Shown: positions 11,718 through 27,700, counted from the first letter of the stretch. The stretch: 64,000 nucleotides of DNA from Campylorhamphus procurvoides (GCA_013396655.1 WBMV01000300.1:995232-1059231), one strand, 5' to 3'. Notes: generated by a model not told the origin, from the sequence alone. Numbers and translations are program-made.

Positions 11718-14700
11718 GCTGTTACCCTGGTTCTGTTTTGAAGGATTGAGGCTCATCTTGTAGCATTACAGTACTCAGCTTTTACTCTCAGAAAAGCAAA
11801 CTCACTAATAAAGTTTCAATGCATGCTGTTTTGTAGAGAATGACTAGACATGAGTAACAATGTAATTATTGGAACTCGTACAGTTACATTACAGTTTTCT
11901 GACCAGTTTTCATGCAGGTTTAGAATTTGATTTTGGACTAATAAAAAGGCAAAAGAGATATTTTTGCCTTTTTGGTATCAGTTATATTAATACCTTGTCT
12001 TGTATTCTAAATGGAAAAAAAAAAGAGGCCTATCTTTCTATAGGGAAAAAAAAATAAAAGGAAGAATGGCACCCACTGCCTACAAGCCAAAAGACTTTCA
12101 GAGAACAGGAATGCTTGCTGCTGCTCAGCTGCCTTATGCCCAGAGAATTATTTGGTATAATTCAAGTATCCGTATACAAACAGCAATGCCCATCATGACC
12201 ACTGATCCTGAAAGATCCCTAATCATAGAACCAATTCCTGTCTTGTGGTGCACCATTTCCATAACCTGTGCCAGTCCAGATCACAAACAGCCTCAGAGTG
12301 GTCACAGTCTGTAACAACAGCTCTGTCACTATCGCTCTGTGGAGTCCTTTGTGTGAGTCACCTCCAGGTTGCCATGACTACTTGCCAGTGAACAAGACAA
12401 CCACTCTGCTACTGTTGGTCTCATTGGACATTACTGCAAAATCAACTTTAGTACAACATTGTTGACAATGGTGAGGATTCACTAAAAAAAAAAAGGTCTT
12501 ATATTACACTGCAGCAGTTCAGAAAATCTACTTTTGTTTGTTTGTCGTGAGTTCGCATGGAAAGTGATCTCTCACCCTACTTTGTTCAACCTTTTCTGTT
12601 CTCTTAGGAACTCTAATATATGGTGTTATCAAAGGAAAGGCATCAGAATGACACCATGACCTTAGATTTAGGATGCTTACTTGGTAGGAGTTCTACATTC
12701 CTGAGACTATTAAAGCATTGTAATCCAGCAAACCAGAAAAAAGTAAAATACAATTACTTTGAGAAATTGAAAGTATCCCAGAACATGTTAAGTTTTCAGA
12801 GATTGGTACTTATTCTGGGATATGGAAAACACTATAAAAATCATGTGAGGGTTTAGAACTTTTTCTAATGTTGTTATTTTTTTTAAAATTATTGTCAATT
12901 TAGTGGATGAACACAAATTTTTGAAGCTTTGTAAGTCTAACTATTTCATTTGTTGTCATTGCAAATTGTCCCCAAAAGTGTTTAGTTTCATGCCATCAGC
13001 AGTGAGGGTTACATTTGATTCATATCAGTTTTGTATTAGTTTTTGATGAAACATGCCTACCCATGACTAACTTTTGGAGTCACTAATTAGCAGGGATGAT
13101 GAAGTCCTGGATTTAGAGTTATATTCAGTGCTATATTAAATTTGACTTGCGTTTGTCTTACATGTTGAAATCACTGAAAAGGACATATTCAAACATTATT
13201 TTTGCTAATTGATGGAATAAATGAAACAAAGAATCTAGAAGAGAACATTGAAAAAAGTTGTAGTTCAGATGTAAACTGAATTCCTTGATAATATTCAGCA
13301 TTACAAAGTTTTAGTGCACTGAGTCATACTTATGTGAAACATTCAGCACTACAGGGACCCTGCAGGTCTGAGAAAACCCTCTGTCCCTGTGGATGAATAT
13401 TTATTAAAAAGTTGGTGATACCAATCTCAATCTTACCATCTCTTTAAATAGTTCAGTATTTTAAGCTGTACCCAAAAATAATATGCATTGCCAATAAGCT
13501 TTACTACTGAGTCTTCACATATACAATATTTAAAATTAGAGAATTTAAACATCAATTGAAATAGGTGCTTGAATAGCTACTAAGTGTTGCTAATCAATAC
13601 AATTCATTTGGTTGTGCAAATATGTATGAAATGGTCTAGTTATCAGTGCAAAACATTTCTCATGGGACAAAAACCTCTGAAGTAGAGATTTATCAAGTCA
13701 CTCTGATTAAATCCTGGCTCTAGGAAATAGTACCACATGAGCTGGGGTTTAGTCATTCAGACTGAGATGAAATCCATACTACAACTTTCCAAACAATCAT
13801 CTGGATGATAATGCAAAGCATTGCCTGAAGGGAGAAGCAAAAGAACAGAAAAATTTGATGACATGTGGTATTTCCATGGATATTCATGCTCTAATGAGAA
13901 GAATGGCACCTGAACTACTTTTTTAAAAAAAAAAATACTGCATTATGAATGGATGTGACACCACCATCACCCAAAAAAAAAAAGCCATTAAAAAAGAAGG
14001 TCAGAGGCTGATAATTTTTGGAATATCAGGCCTCCCTTTTGTGTAAAAATTCTCTATGTGTAAAAATTTATCCTGTAGTACAGGTTTTGGGTGGTGTTTT
14101 TCTTGGCGCATAATCCGGACAGGTCTGTAAATTTAAAATCACCTCATGTTTTTCTTTCTTTTTCTTTGTACAGAAAAGTGAAACCATCTTCTAAGATGGT
14201 AGACTAAATAGATTACCTACACCTTTAAGTGCTCAAAGTGTCTACATTCCTGGTTTTCATACTATGAAGAAATGTTCAAAATAAAACCCCAAGGAAAGTG
14301 TTGACTAGCTAATAATTTTCCCCTTCTTGAAAAATTTTGTGAATATTCAAAGGCACTGGAACCTTTCATTTTAGAAAACAACCACCTGTTGCTCTTTTGA
14401 TATAAAAGATCAAAAGTAATTAGTATGAATTTTAGAAAGGCTTGAAACCCATTAGAATATTTCTGTTTTCTGTGTTCCTTTTGAGGTTTTGTCATCCTCT
14501 GGAAGTGACTGTAACTGGAAATTACAGTAGTTTCTTCAGAACAGCATTTTTAGAGATCGAACTGCTGATTTAATTCTAGTTTTTACTGAGCAAATGAAAG
14601 GTTACTACAACATGATATTCACATGATATTGACTTTCAGACTGACTTTTACATGTTTTCTTAGAAAAGTTCCCACAACTATTTTACTGCCAGCATCTGAC

Positions 14701-17700
14701 CATCATTAGTAAATTCTCAAATTTTAATATCAAAGTGGTATAATAGACTACAAGAGAGATCTACCAAATTAAACTAGCATATTCTTTACATCAGTATTTA
14801 AACTTACACAGGCATGAAGAGGGGTTCCTAGCTGGAATACGCAAAGAAAACATTGTTGTATGTCAGCACCATGCGACCTTTGGTAACTTACACGATAATG
14901 TTTTAATAAAGATTGCACTGAAGTCAAGTCGGTACAAAGAGATGTTAGTAAGAGTGTGTGTCTAAGACATTTATGTTATTAACTTTGACTTCATGCTTCT
15001 GATTCCTTTTAAAAAAACCCTAACAAAACAATACTTGGGAAGTCAATAGGACTGTATCATATTTTGCAATGAACTTTTCATTTATTGTTACAAAGAGATG
15101 CTTATGTGGCAAAAAGAAATAATCAGAAAATATTTTGACAACTTTATGTAAAGATAGATTTATTTTATTATCTTCAATCTGTGTGTAATCCTCATAATTA
15201 AGTAATTGATAATAATTTTAGTATTGCTTCTGAGAAGTATCTTGAAAAAGTAAATATGTAATGAATATTCCTTTTTTCCTCTTTCCTCTCAAGCAAGATG
15301 TTACTGGTAATACTACTGGTCATTAGTGCACAAAATAAAAAAGCTAGCATATACAGCTGAATTGAATACTTTTAGAGCATGAAGAAACACACTTTATTCA
15401 CTGTAGTCACATGTCTTCATGGCTTGTATTAAAACAGGTAAGTGGATCTCAGGAGAGGGAAATGGGAAAAAATCAGATTTCTTAATGCTGAATGATTCAA
15501 AAGTCTTTGTGGAGTGATCTAATTTCTCCAGCTGGTACAGTAAGAAATACGTATAGGGGGCAGGGTTGGAGTCAGTTCAATGCAAATATGTTCCACAAAA
15601 GTATGAAGGGCTGTTAAAATTGCTTTGCAGAAGTGGTCGCAGTAAGAAATTTTTCTAGTAAAACTATATTTGAAACTGTTACAATACTTTTGGACATCCA
15701 AAGTGGGTTGATTTTTCTTTTAGGTAAAAACCAAAATATCTTCAGTCATATTTAAACTCAATTGTTCAATTTAGAAGAATATGGAAAAGGCACTAAAGTA
15801 TCAGAACTGAAACATTTTAAGCAATACCAGATATGTTCTGGGAGGACAGAAGAACAAAAATACACCTGTTTTTATAAAGATGCCACTACATTGAACAGTT
15901 TTTTCTTTCAGCTAATGTCCTATCAATAACTATATTTTTTCCTTTAAATGTTAATTTTGTATAAGCAGCAAAGAGATTACTTCATTGTTTTTTACACATA
16001 AGTGAATTCTAATCCATTGGTCACTTTTACATGTAGATAAATATATGACCTGGGACAAAGAGCTTTTTGAAACCTCATTAAAAAAGAGAAAATACATCAG
16101 AAATTACAAGTGGGTACAATTCTGTTCATTTCAAATGCTGTTTTTTGTCGTGACTATTATGGAAAAGACCCCTATATTTTGAAGGACTTCAGTTAAAGGA
16201 CTTTACTAAAAAATTGATTTTTATACCTTAATGAATAAATTAAGAACTATTTCTACTAAGTGTGTTTAATAAACACCATAAAGATTTAGTGAAAAGAATG
16301 ACAGTGAGAAGGCTTGTTGATTTTAATAGTAGGAATTTAATAATACCACTTGAGAATTGTCAATATTAGAAAGAAATATACAGTTTCCTACACAGTGATT
16401 TAATTTATTTTTTATCAAATGTTGGAATGATTCCTTTTGGTTTGTGTCTGTGTACTCATATCTATAATAATGAATTGCCATAGATGGAAATAGGAAGTGC
16501 TAACATCTTCCATAGGTTCTGAGAAATGTACAATGCTGGATGTGATGTCCACTGACCATCCAGGAATTATGGATTGTATTACACAGTAGTTGAGATATAC
16601 AAGAGCTCTGAAGGAGACATACCTGTGGAAATTACACTAGAAGCTATCACAGAGAAGAGGCAGCTGAACTGATATCTTCTATAGAGCAGGATTTGTTCTC
16701 CTAACTTGCCTTCAGACTGCCAAACTTTAATACAAATTAGGCTAAGATAATTTACCAACCTGCAAAGAATTAATAATGTTTAACATGCTTTAATACAGTG
16801 AATTTGCATAAGAATAAATCTGAAGCAAAATTTTGCTGTGTATCTAAAAGAAATGGCAACTACTATGACAAGGTAAGATGGGACAGAACACCCAGGATGC
16901 AAGTAATTTCCAAAACCCATTTACAATCATAAAAACACAAGGCAAACCTGAGAGATTCTGGATAATGTTGCAGTGGTTTTAGTTGTGATGTAGGTATTTT
17001 GATAGCCATACTCTCTTCACAGACAGTTCTTTTGCATTCCATTTGCTGGCATTATAGATGTCATGAAGGACAAATCTTCTTATAGTCTGTAGTCTCATAA
17101 ATTGCCCTATAATCTCTCTTTAGTAGGATTTATATAATTAATCTTGCTCATAATGATGACTATAATTAGTAGGGAAAGAAATTAAACGTGACTATTTCTT
17201 TTGATAAAAGATTATAACACATATAATTTAAAGAACCAGAAAACTATCCTGTTTATGTCTCCGTATACCTCTCTCTCCACCCTGCAAGCCCACCCAGGGT
17301 CTTTTTCTGCAGTGTCTTTGACAATGAAACTGAGTGCTGTAAAAAGAGGCTTAGCCTTCCACGAGAGGTGACAACGATACAGCTACAAATTCTGCTATTT
17401 AGGTGGATCAAGAAAGTTTTTTAATAATTTCATGCCCTTTTCTTCTGAAATGCAGAAACCACATTTTTGAATTTCTGCTCTATGTTCTTTTTCTTGTTAG
17501 AGATTGATTCAATTAGCTGTAGCAATAGCTTTCATAATTTATAAAACTTAAGTTGCTTCAGTATTTCTTTTAATCCTAGGAAAATAAGTCAATTTCCAGA
17601 AATTCTTCAGAACTCGTACTGCTGAAACTTCAACATTCCTTAACCCCAAAGGGTAATTGCAGCCTTATATTTTAAAGTATAACTATTCCTCACATTCAGT

Positions 17701-18462
17701 AGTTGAGGTAGTTTGCTCTCTTTTTTTTTTTTCCCAAGAAAATCTATTTTGGACTGTAGGTGTTTGCAGAACTCCTCTGTATTTCTAAAGAGGAAAATAA
17801 TTCTTAAGTTAGTCATTGAAAAATACTTTGTAAAAAACAACTAACCAATACAAGTCTTTAAGTTTTTGACCACAGTGGAATAAATGTGAGATTCTGCAGT
17901 CTGGTGTTTGTTTCAGAATCTAATTGGTCACTATATTACTATCATGCAATCATGTAATTCCTCTTCCTACATACATATCTATCTAAATTATTAAGACAAT
18001 CAATAACAGCACCCAATTTTTTTTTAAGAAATATTGCACTAAAAGTAGTTTCCCACACAAATCAATTACTTTAACTAGCACTGCCAATCAAGATATTCCA
18101 GGTCTGTTGCTCAGACATCCAGTTTTACTAACTGATTTTATATCTATAGTAAATTCAGGTATCACTCCATATCTTCTATATACCAAACCCTCATTGGGAC
18201 CACTCTCTCTATCATTTCTACATAATATTTATGCAGATTCTTTATTTCTAATATTGTTGAGCATATATATTTTATTTATGAAAACTGTATCTGATTTTTT
18301 TCACAATATTACATGGGACAGTAAAATAATTTATAATGTGCAACAACATTTTTAATGTTAGTAATAATTTCATTAACAAGCAAACAAAAAGATGTAATTC
18401 ACAGAAAGCAATGCAAAATGTTTTTCTCACTTTGCTAATGAGTGAGAGGTGGCATAAACATA

Positions 18463-18516
18463 TAGAAAGAAAGACAGAGACACAGAGAGAGACAGAGAGA
18501 GACAGAGAGAGAGAGA
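18463..18516. repeat. GA/GACA microsatellite
   Basis: The plus strand is almost purely purine, built from AGA and GACAGAGA units that end in a run of GA dinucleotides. A frame on the opposite strand reads through it as alternating serine and leucine, which is a product of the repeat and not a protein signal. Confidence 0.9.
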
Positions 18517-20034
18517 TGTGGGAACCACTAAAGACATTTTTATTTATACCATACAAAGCTATTTTGATTCCTGTTTCTTTCATGACAGTTGTGATTAAAA
18601 TTAATAAAGGTGATGGAAATCTTTGGCAAGTCCTAAAATATCACATCCTTCTTAACTTCGCTGTACCATCTTTAATGCAGGCATTGTCTGTATTACCATA
18701 CACTTAAATTTTGCAATCTGTTCTCACAAATCAATTTTACACAGCTTGAGAACATAGGCAAGTTTGTATTTGTGCTATAAAGATGTTTCAGAGGGGAAAA
18801 GAAAGAAAACAGTATTGTGGCTGCAAACAAATCAATCGAACTGTATTAAAACTAAACTCATGATGTCAAAGATGAATGTAGAGATAGAAACAGGGACAGA
18901 GATTACCATGGGGTCTAGACACACACAGTGATTAATCATCACATACATCTGGCAAAGAAAAGCAAAAGAAGAAACAGTTTTTTCTTGGTCTAGGAAGTTT
19001 AGGAAGAAAGTTATATTCTCGCTGGATGGAGGAAAAGATGAAATGGATATTAAATGCCCTCCATTTGCACCAAACTGAAAATCTGTCTTTCAGCTTTATT
19101 TTTTATTATTTGAAAACAATAGCATAACTTATTTTTAAATTCAGAACATAACTATATCCATTTCTTTTTCAAGGATTCTGTTCAATTTTAAAATCATATT
19201 TATTATAATTAATTATATCAATTATATCGAGTTTAATTTAGCAAAAAAGCAATTTAATTCAGCAAAATTAAATACAGGAAAGAGATGTTATACAGGGCAC
19301 TTTTTTGTGGTCTCTTGGTTTTGTTTTTGGGGGTTTTTTTCCACAGGTTTTGCAATTATAATCTAAAGCTTATTCAGATGTAAGTATCACTGAATGTAGT
19401 TCTAATTACTGGGAACAAGATTCTCTTTGGCTATGTAGGATAAGATAAAACAAAAATTCTATTTAGATTTTTTTTTCCACATGCACAGAATACTGAGGCA
19501 GCTCTGTAGTGCTCAGAAACTGGCTGATGAATTTTCCAGCTTTGGAAATAAATTTCACCTTCATATAGAGGCTGATAAAACAAATGTGTTCATAGTGTCA
19601 TATAATAAATAGAACCTAATAGTATGAAAAAATAATTCTGCAGAAATAGCTGTGAGGATTAGGTCATAGATGCATCTGCATGTCAGCTGGGGACAATACA
19701 CCATATTTATTTTGCATTGCTGGATAGTTACTAGGTTCATAGGGGTAGGGTGGGAGCCAAGATATTTACCAATTATTTTATTTCCCTTTAAATTCAGCTG
19801 CTGTATAAACTCCTAAAATACTCATCTTACTCTGGTTTTGCCAAAACAGGTGGAAACAGTTACCTCACTCCTTTCTTACACATGGTGAATAGAACATTCT
19901 GCACTATGCTTAGTACATGTCAATAAACCGCTTTAGGTTTATTTTAACCTCAGAAAACTAAAGAAGTAGTCAATGTTTAGCTGTACTTCCTGAGAGGGGA
20001 GGAAAGAAATATATGCATGGAAGTATGTTGGACT

Positions 20035-20066
20035 TCCTCTCATGTTTGTACATATCCATGAGAGGA
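20035..20066. other. Hairpin with 10-bp stem and 12-base loop
   Basis: TCCTCTCATG at 20035-20044 is the exact reverse complement of CATGAGAGGA at 20057-20066. There is no associated gene or T run. It is probably incidental. Confidence 0.55.
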
Positions 20067-22018
20067 CTTCAGTGTTTTTCCTAGCTGGAACACTAAGAAA
20101 TCCTATCAGGACAGGATATTTGTAGGGGTTGGTATATGGTTGTTGTTAATTTTTTTTCTTATTAAAGCATATTAAATACTTTGTAATTATTTACACCTTT
20201 TTTATTTTCACTTCCTCCACCCTGCCCATGTAGCTTATAGTCCGTTAAAGGAAAACATAATTTAAGAGTAATTTTAAACTGTCTCGATAAATGACAGTAA
20301 TTAGAAATAAGAAAAAGCAGTGAAAGCCAGGTGGAAAAAATTAGGATGGAAGAATGAAATACCTCTGAGGACAGTTTTGTTGTACAACATTTCACCTTAA
20401 ATAAATGTATGGGCCTGCTTCTGAAAATATATTACATGTGTCAAAGGAATAGTAATTAAACTGCTCCCTCTAAGCCTTTTTGATAGGCTATTTTCAGAAT
20501 GAATGGTTAAGACTGAGAAAGGGCACTTGGCATTTAAGAACCCTACCTTTAGGATATTATTCTCCCTGCTTTCTCATGCTCACATAATTTTACTTTTTTC
20601 TTACCATCTTAGAGCAAAGTTAATATCCATTATTTTTGTTAGAGAACACCTGTAAAATATAAATTAAGCATCATGTAAAATCGATCCGTATTTCATTAAA
20701 ACAAAAGATCTGTTAGTCACATGGTAAAAATGGCAATTTTTTTAATTTTGTCGTTACATAATAGAAACTGATATAAGCCACAGTCACTTATACTAGATCA
20801 CTCAAAATAATTATCACCTGCTTAAATTGGTGTCGTGGTGAGTAAATAATCATTAAAAAAGACAGTGTCTGTCCAAAATCCATAATATATTTCTTGAAAT
20901 GAGATAAATAAGATGACATGTGGTGGAGTGACACTCTAGCTCATTGTTAAGGAAACTGGTAGGTTCTAGAAACTTCTTCCAAAATCTGATGTAACATCAT
21001 TAATGTTAAAAAGAATTATTTGGACCAATATTACTGTTTTACATGACCCATATCTGAGACTGAGATATCTACATTATGGTAATGATTACACTCGCAATAA
21101 CATATTTGTATACAAAGAAGCAAAAATTAAACAACAAAAATTAAATAAGTATAAAGAACAGTCTTTCCCTTTTATTTCAAGAAAATAAATTGCAACAGAA
21201 AGAAATAGATAAAATTCTGTGTTATCCCTAGGAATTATTCAAGAACTAACAATCTCTAGTGACATAAAAGTCTTTACTTTCTATATTCTGCTACAGGACA
21301 TATTTTAAATTAATTCAGACAATCACATTCCTATTGAAACAATTTTACACCTTTATGCCATTGCTTTTCTGATTTGCGTACACCATATGGCAGTTCATGT
21401 CCATGGGCCATATATGTGTACTTCCAGACAGACTAAAATGGATACTTTTTTTTTTAACTGAACTAAGTTAATTTATTTGTTTTATAATTTTTTCTAGGAT
21501 TCAAAATCTGTGTTGAAAGATTATAGAAATGCAAGAATTTTTTCTACTAAGAAGGTGAAAAGAAAATCTTTATCTATTTACTAATCTCTGATTTTAACTT
21601 AGGATTCTCAGGGTAACTGTTTTATTTGTTTGATAGCAACAGGTATTATATTTTCTATGCTTTAACTGTGACAGTAACAGAATGCCAGCACTCCTGCACA
21701 GAGTCGATCTTAGAAATTTCTGAGTTTCTTTCTTTTTTCTTTTGCTTTTGGATCATTTTTCTTAGAAACTCAGTAAAATTTGGAAACTAAAAAATATGCG
21801 GTCTTTAAGGATAAACCATAATAAAAATTAAAGCCAACTTTATTTTTCAGTCAGAATCAAAGGATATCTCAAGAAAATAGGGAATGTAATGACTTCGCAA
21901 TTACAGGCCTGACAGGAAAAAACCCACCAGAATGAAATGTCTTGTAAAAGAGAACATTTACTGAAACTCAGAGAAAGACAATGGAATTAAAATACCAGAA
22001 ATGCTAATAATCCTTTTC

Positions 22019-22038
22019 TTTTTTTTTTTTTTTTTTTT
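22019..22038. repeat. Poly-T run (20 T)
   Basis: This is an uninterrupted run of 20 T. It could be the reverse complement of an old poly-A tail from a minus-strand retrocopy, but no gene-like sequence is recognised next to it. Confidence 0.85.
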
Positions 22039-24747
22039 GTTCTGTAAGAATACAAATGTCTTCCAGTTGAAACAAAACAATACAGACTTTTGATTTCCCT
22101 TTTGGCAAATTGGTTCACTCATAACGTTTTGAGTGTAATAACTGGAATTTATGAGAATTTTTCTCTTAATCACCAAAAAATGTGACTATAAAGGGAAAAA
22201 ATGTAACAATTCCTAAGAAATAAGTTATTTTGACCATGTAAAGGAAGATTTTACAAATGCAAATGTGCACTACATGCAAAATTAGCTAGTTATCTGTGTC
22301 TATTTTGTCTTTTAATACAAGTTAATTTTTAGGTTTCTTTCACTTCTTACTATGCAAAATAATACCAGCTTCTTTCAATAAATGGAAAAAAACCCAAAAA
22401 TACGCATTTGTCAATTTATAGCTGTCTGCAATGAAGTATCTTTCTTGTAAGGTGTTCACTTGCACTCTAGTTAAATATGCTTAATGCTTTAATCTTCCAT
22501 TACATTCAAGTTAAAAGGAACATGCAATTTGATGGCTTAGGGAAATGGTGACAGACAAATATCTTTATTGACTGTTTGCTGAGAGTTTCCATTTTTGTAA
22601 GACCAAAAATAGGTATGACTTTAAATGTCATAAGCCAGTGTTTATTGCCAAACTTTGATAGGAAGAGAGAGAGAAAGCTGAGCCAAAGTGCAGGCGTCTA
22701 CTGAAATCAAAATATCCTCAATAACATTTCCATGTGAGCTAGTAGACACAATTATCTGTGGAGTATTGATAACAGTTAATCTTGTTTTGCATTATATTAA
22801 GAAAAATTGCATTGATTATTGACTATTGTTTTGGGAAAGGAGAAGGAAGCAAGTTCTGAATATGATGGTATCAAAAGTGCAACTGCATAGGCACAGAATT
22901 AACATATTAACAATTAATAGACATTGTATGGTCTAGGCTCAGACACATTTTTCACTGCTCCAAAGATTTTTCAGATAATATCTGGTTTTCATCATCACTC
23001 TTTAGTACTGCCGTCGGCTGGAATATGAATATGATCCATTTATTTAAAAACTCTTTGAGCAAGTGACTGCATGGTGCTTAGTTGCTTTCTGGGTGTAAAC
23101 CATGACACCTGGTTATAACAATCTGACAAATAAATACATAAAAAACTCAGAGAGAAGAAAGAGTTGCAATGAGACACAGCCAAGGAAGTGAGAGATACTT
23201 TCCATCTTCTTATAACTTCTTTAGAACCACAGCAGGATAAAAATTCAAACAAACACACGCATACAAATAGACAAACATAAAACAACCAGAAAGCAAGTAT
23301 TAGAAAATATCCTCAATGAAAAAATACTGTTGGCAATATATTTGTCTTTTTCACTCTTTTTGGCTGATGAACTCTAGGGCTCTGTAGTCACATGTAAGCA
23401 CAGACATACACACAAAAGGGTAAGCAATTACTGTCCAGCAAGTCTCAAATGCCTGTCCCATCTGCAAATCTTGTAAGGAAGTTGTTTTACTAGTCAATAT
23501 TTAGTGCTCCTTGAGACTACAGCACAAGGCTGTGATTCTGGCAAAGTGTATTTAGTAAACTTCACTACTGAGCAAAAAATTCAATATGGATGGAAATGTT
23601 CTCAAATACATTTACTGCAGAAATACACTTTTTAACCTGTTTCTTTTCCTCATAGCTTTTATATTTTTGTATTATACTATCACAGATCTTATCCACTGTC
23701 CACCTTACCTCCTTTACCTGGAGTCATCTACTACTGACTAAATGACAGAGCACCTAATAAATGACACAACTATTTTTCTCTTTCCAACGTAAAGGGACTG
23801 ATGAACACAATGAGCGGAGCTTGTGTCAAAAGAGATGCATAAAAAATATGAATCTTTGAGAAGATTTATTCTCTTCATCTATGCTTGTGATTAATTCTTG
23901 TTAGTGTTAAACAAAAGCAAGTAAAAATGTCTGCTCTTGTAAGTCTGATTATTTATGCAGTGGGAAAACTTTATCCTTTGCCTTTGCATGCCATATACTC
24001 TGAACCACTGGAAGTTGCATGATGGCTCAAGGGCAGAATTTAGCAGTTGGGATCTTGAGTGGGTGGCCATTTTATTAAATGTGTTAGATCTTCAGTTTAA
24101 AGTGACAGAACATATTTCATGTTTAAAGCAATAGTATTCCCGTCAAAATCAATGGGGATTTCATGAATATACCATCACATAGCGCTTCAAAAGCCTGCCT
24201 TTAGCTTTCCAAAGCAGGAATGGGTATGTTTATTCAAATAATGTTAATTAATAAGAAGTCACATTACTAACTTACAATAAAACCAGTGCTAAGTCTTTTG
24301 ACTTTGAAGATTTGGTTGAAAGTATTTGAGGCCCAGAATATTAAAGACAAAGAGCAGAGTAATGTGAATCGGAAAGAGATGATAGAGGAACAGTAAATAA
24401 TGAAGGAGATTGTAACTAGATAGAAAATATAAAGAACATTTAAAAGACTAATAAATGACAAAGCCAGTTCAATGCAGATGAATGCAGAACAGTGGTGACT
24501 TTGATGAGTCTTTATAACACAACTGTGCATGCATTATAAAATAGGAAGAACAAAAAGTGTTCAAGAGTCAAAAGAAAATGTGTTTCATTGATATAGCAAA
24601 AGAGCTCGCAGACAAATCTTAACACATGGATGAATGATGACTTTGAGAGAGTCTTTATGACAGTAGTCTGTTTTTCATAAAGTAAAAGTATGAAAGAGTA
24701 GGAACTAAGAAAATAAGAGACACAAAAATGAAAAAAAAAGATAAATT

Positions 24748-24773
24748 CTTTAGACTCTATGTGGAGTCTAAAG
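24748..24773. other. Perfect 10-bp stem hairpin
   Basis: CTTTAGACTC at 24748-24757 pairs exactly with GAGTCTAAAG at 24764-24773 across a 6-base loop. No neighbouring feature suggests a function. Confidence 0.6.
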
Positions 24774-27700
24774 TATTTAAGAACCACAGCAATGTTTTGT
24801 AGAGGGAAAAAATGATGTAGATGAATTATTTTTACTACATTTCTAGCACTGATCTGACTTGGACCATTACACAAAGGTAGTACTTACAGTAAAGATTGCC
24901 TTCTGTTTGGCCACTGTGCAGTGATTATTTCTCAAGTGTTTATTTTGCATGAGCAGTCAAAATGCAGTGTCAACAATAATAATGTTCTCACACAAAAGTC
25001 AGAGTTGGGGAAGGAAAATAGATATAAATACATAAAAAGGTATGAAGGAAAGGAGAGGCAATAATCAGAAAGCTAATAGGATGAAAAGAAAAATTGAAGA
25101 GAATTTGAAGCAAAATTAATATTACTTTAGTATAAATGCAGGAGTGAAAAAAAAAGTCCAAAAATATATATTTGGCTCAGATTTCCCTAGCCAGCTCTTA
25201 ACAAAGAGATATTTTGGGTCTGCTGCAAAATGTATACTATCTAGAACACATCCATACCATGTGGTTGAAATTATTCCATGCTGCTTATTCCATGTTGTCC
25301 CTGGCAAAGTCAGAAATGGTTTGGCCTTAAACAAAATAGTGCACACATGGCCAGAGGTAGACTTTAAGCCCTTTGAAACTTACATATAAGATGTTAGTGT
25401 TTCTGGAAGTGCAAATTTTTGAGGCATCTAAATAGACATACCTGCACATTTATTTTTTTTTTGTCATAGGGATCTCAGTTCTAAGAAAATCCCATGCTAG
25501 GCTTTGGATAATTCTAAGAAAGTCACAACCAAAGGAGATATGTCTTACCTGAGAAATAGAGTATATTAGGTTTCCTACAGAGTCACACACTATTACAAAA
25601 TTGTTTGCATTTCAGTTCATAATTGCAAACATTTTTTTTCATAGTTATCATAGAGAAAAATATCTGAAATAAAAAGTGGAATTCTAACATCTTTGCATGA
25701 CACTGGGGCAAACCTGCATTTCTCCTACTGCAGTCTAATTCTATTTAAGAGTCAAAGAAAATCACCTTACCAAACTTATGCAAACCAGACTGCACTATAG
25801 CTCCATTTTGGCAGAGATGACTTTTTCTTAAGTCTGGATCAGTGGTGTTAAAAAAAAAACCCAAAAAAAACCTCTGTACCCTGAGTGTGTACTAGCCTGG
25901 ATACTAAAATATTTACTTGAGGTTCTGTGTGTTCAACTTACCCTGGAGTATAGCTGGTGTGCTTTAGTTCCAATTTTTTAATGATACTACTACTCCTGCC
26001 AGTAATTTTTATACTAACTGCACTGGACTAATTATGTGTTTTTCTCAGAAGTCTATTTTTGAAATAATGATGGCCTTTGAGCATATAATAGGCAGCAAGA
26101 TTTGGGTAGACAGGAGCAAAAAGCATTCCATTTGAACAGAAAGGATAAAAAAGGTTGCTACATCCTCTTTTCTAATGCAGAAACCTGTATACCACCTCAA
26201 AGTGCCTATCTAATAAAAAATTGTTCCTTTATGTCCACGTTGGTTTTGTCAATTTCATTTTTAATTTTTATTCCTTATTAACTGTATTTTGCAAAGCTTC
26301 TTTGAGTCAAAGGGAATAATAATTAGAACTGCTAACTAGGAGGATCATTACTTGTGCATTATGGACAAAAGTTTCTCTTTTCTAATCTCCCTTACTAACT
26401 TGAAATTGCTGAAGAGCTAGGACTTGTAGCCATGTGTACTACAAGGTCACCTCAAATACAGTGTAAGGCAATCTGCAGTTTGAAGAATATTTGTGAACAG
26501 TCTGCATAGTTCCTGACTTCTGTTATTTTATAGAAATTAAATCAAATATGGAAAATTATTATGTTTGTAAAGGTTTATTCTGGGGCATGTGCAGGGGTAC
26601 ATTTCAGAGCTTTGAGCTGGTCTAAGTCACATGATTTTTTTAAAGTTAATGAGAAAGTCACAACTAGAATGACATGTGATAATCTGAAAATTTGCCCCTT
26701 ACTGCCACTTAAGATTTTCTGTGTCATATGTTATGGTAATAAATGGTTCTCAGCACGAGGTTGATTGAAAGGGGTATAGCTGCATGAAGCAAAGAACTTG
26801 TCTTTTCTTCATGATCTCTGAATAATGTTATTAGCATATGCAGAATCAGCTCTGAGCATAAGCAGCCTTTGTGACCAGGGAGCCTAGAATTACATCAGTG
26901 GGAGTGAACTTAAATGTACTTTCATAATTTGTTGTGTGTATCCCTGAAAAGGAACCAAACAAATATATGGTCTTTTTTTCTGCGTTACTGTTGACTACCC
27001 TTAATGTGGCTCTGCCATATTAAGGCGTGTGCTTTTCAGATTACTATAAATAGTACTGAGTCTTGAAAAAGTCTAAGGAGTATATCAAATTGAATGGAAC
27101 AGCAGTTGAAGACTAGTCAGGAAGTTTTGTTGCATATGATGCATATCATTACTTCTGAAAAGTTATTTTCAACACTAGTAATTATCATCAAACTAGGGAG
27201 GATCCAAGATTCACTCGTGTGTGGGGAAAAAGATGCAGTTGAGAAGGTTCTTGGTTTTTCTTCTTACTACAAAACCCAAAATCACCATTCTCCAAAATAA
27301 TACTGCTATGCATGGGTTCCTCTTCTTGTTCTGATGAATTAGTTTTAAATAGATAAGAGCAGAAGTAAAGTAATGAAGGAATAGTTCAAACAATTCTTTC
27401 TTCTGCCACTTATGAAGAATCTAAGAACTTTATGCACATGCAGAGAGAGTAGTTGCATGAGAGAAATTCTGGGTTTGGAACTAGACAGACCTATTTAAAA
27501 GTCTCTAAGTTTAGCTGCAGGGATTTTCAAACCATTATTCTAGAAAATCTGATTAGAGATACTACAGATAAGAAGCAATATCCACCACTCTAGTTCTCTG
27601 AGATCTTTTTATCTTACAGTAATGGCGCTATCACAATTGAAATATGTAAATAGTACAAGATGTGATTGTGAGGAATGTTCTTAGCATCATGTTTAAAATT

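Noticed and set aside
18272..18583. Serine/leucine-rich minus-strand frame resembling a signal sequence
   Set aside because: The repetitive SLSLSLSVSL run is the translation of the GA/GACA microsatellite.
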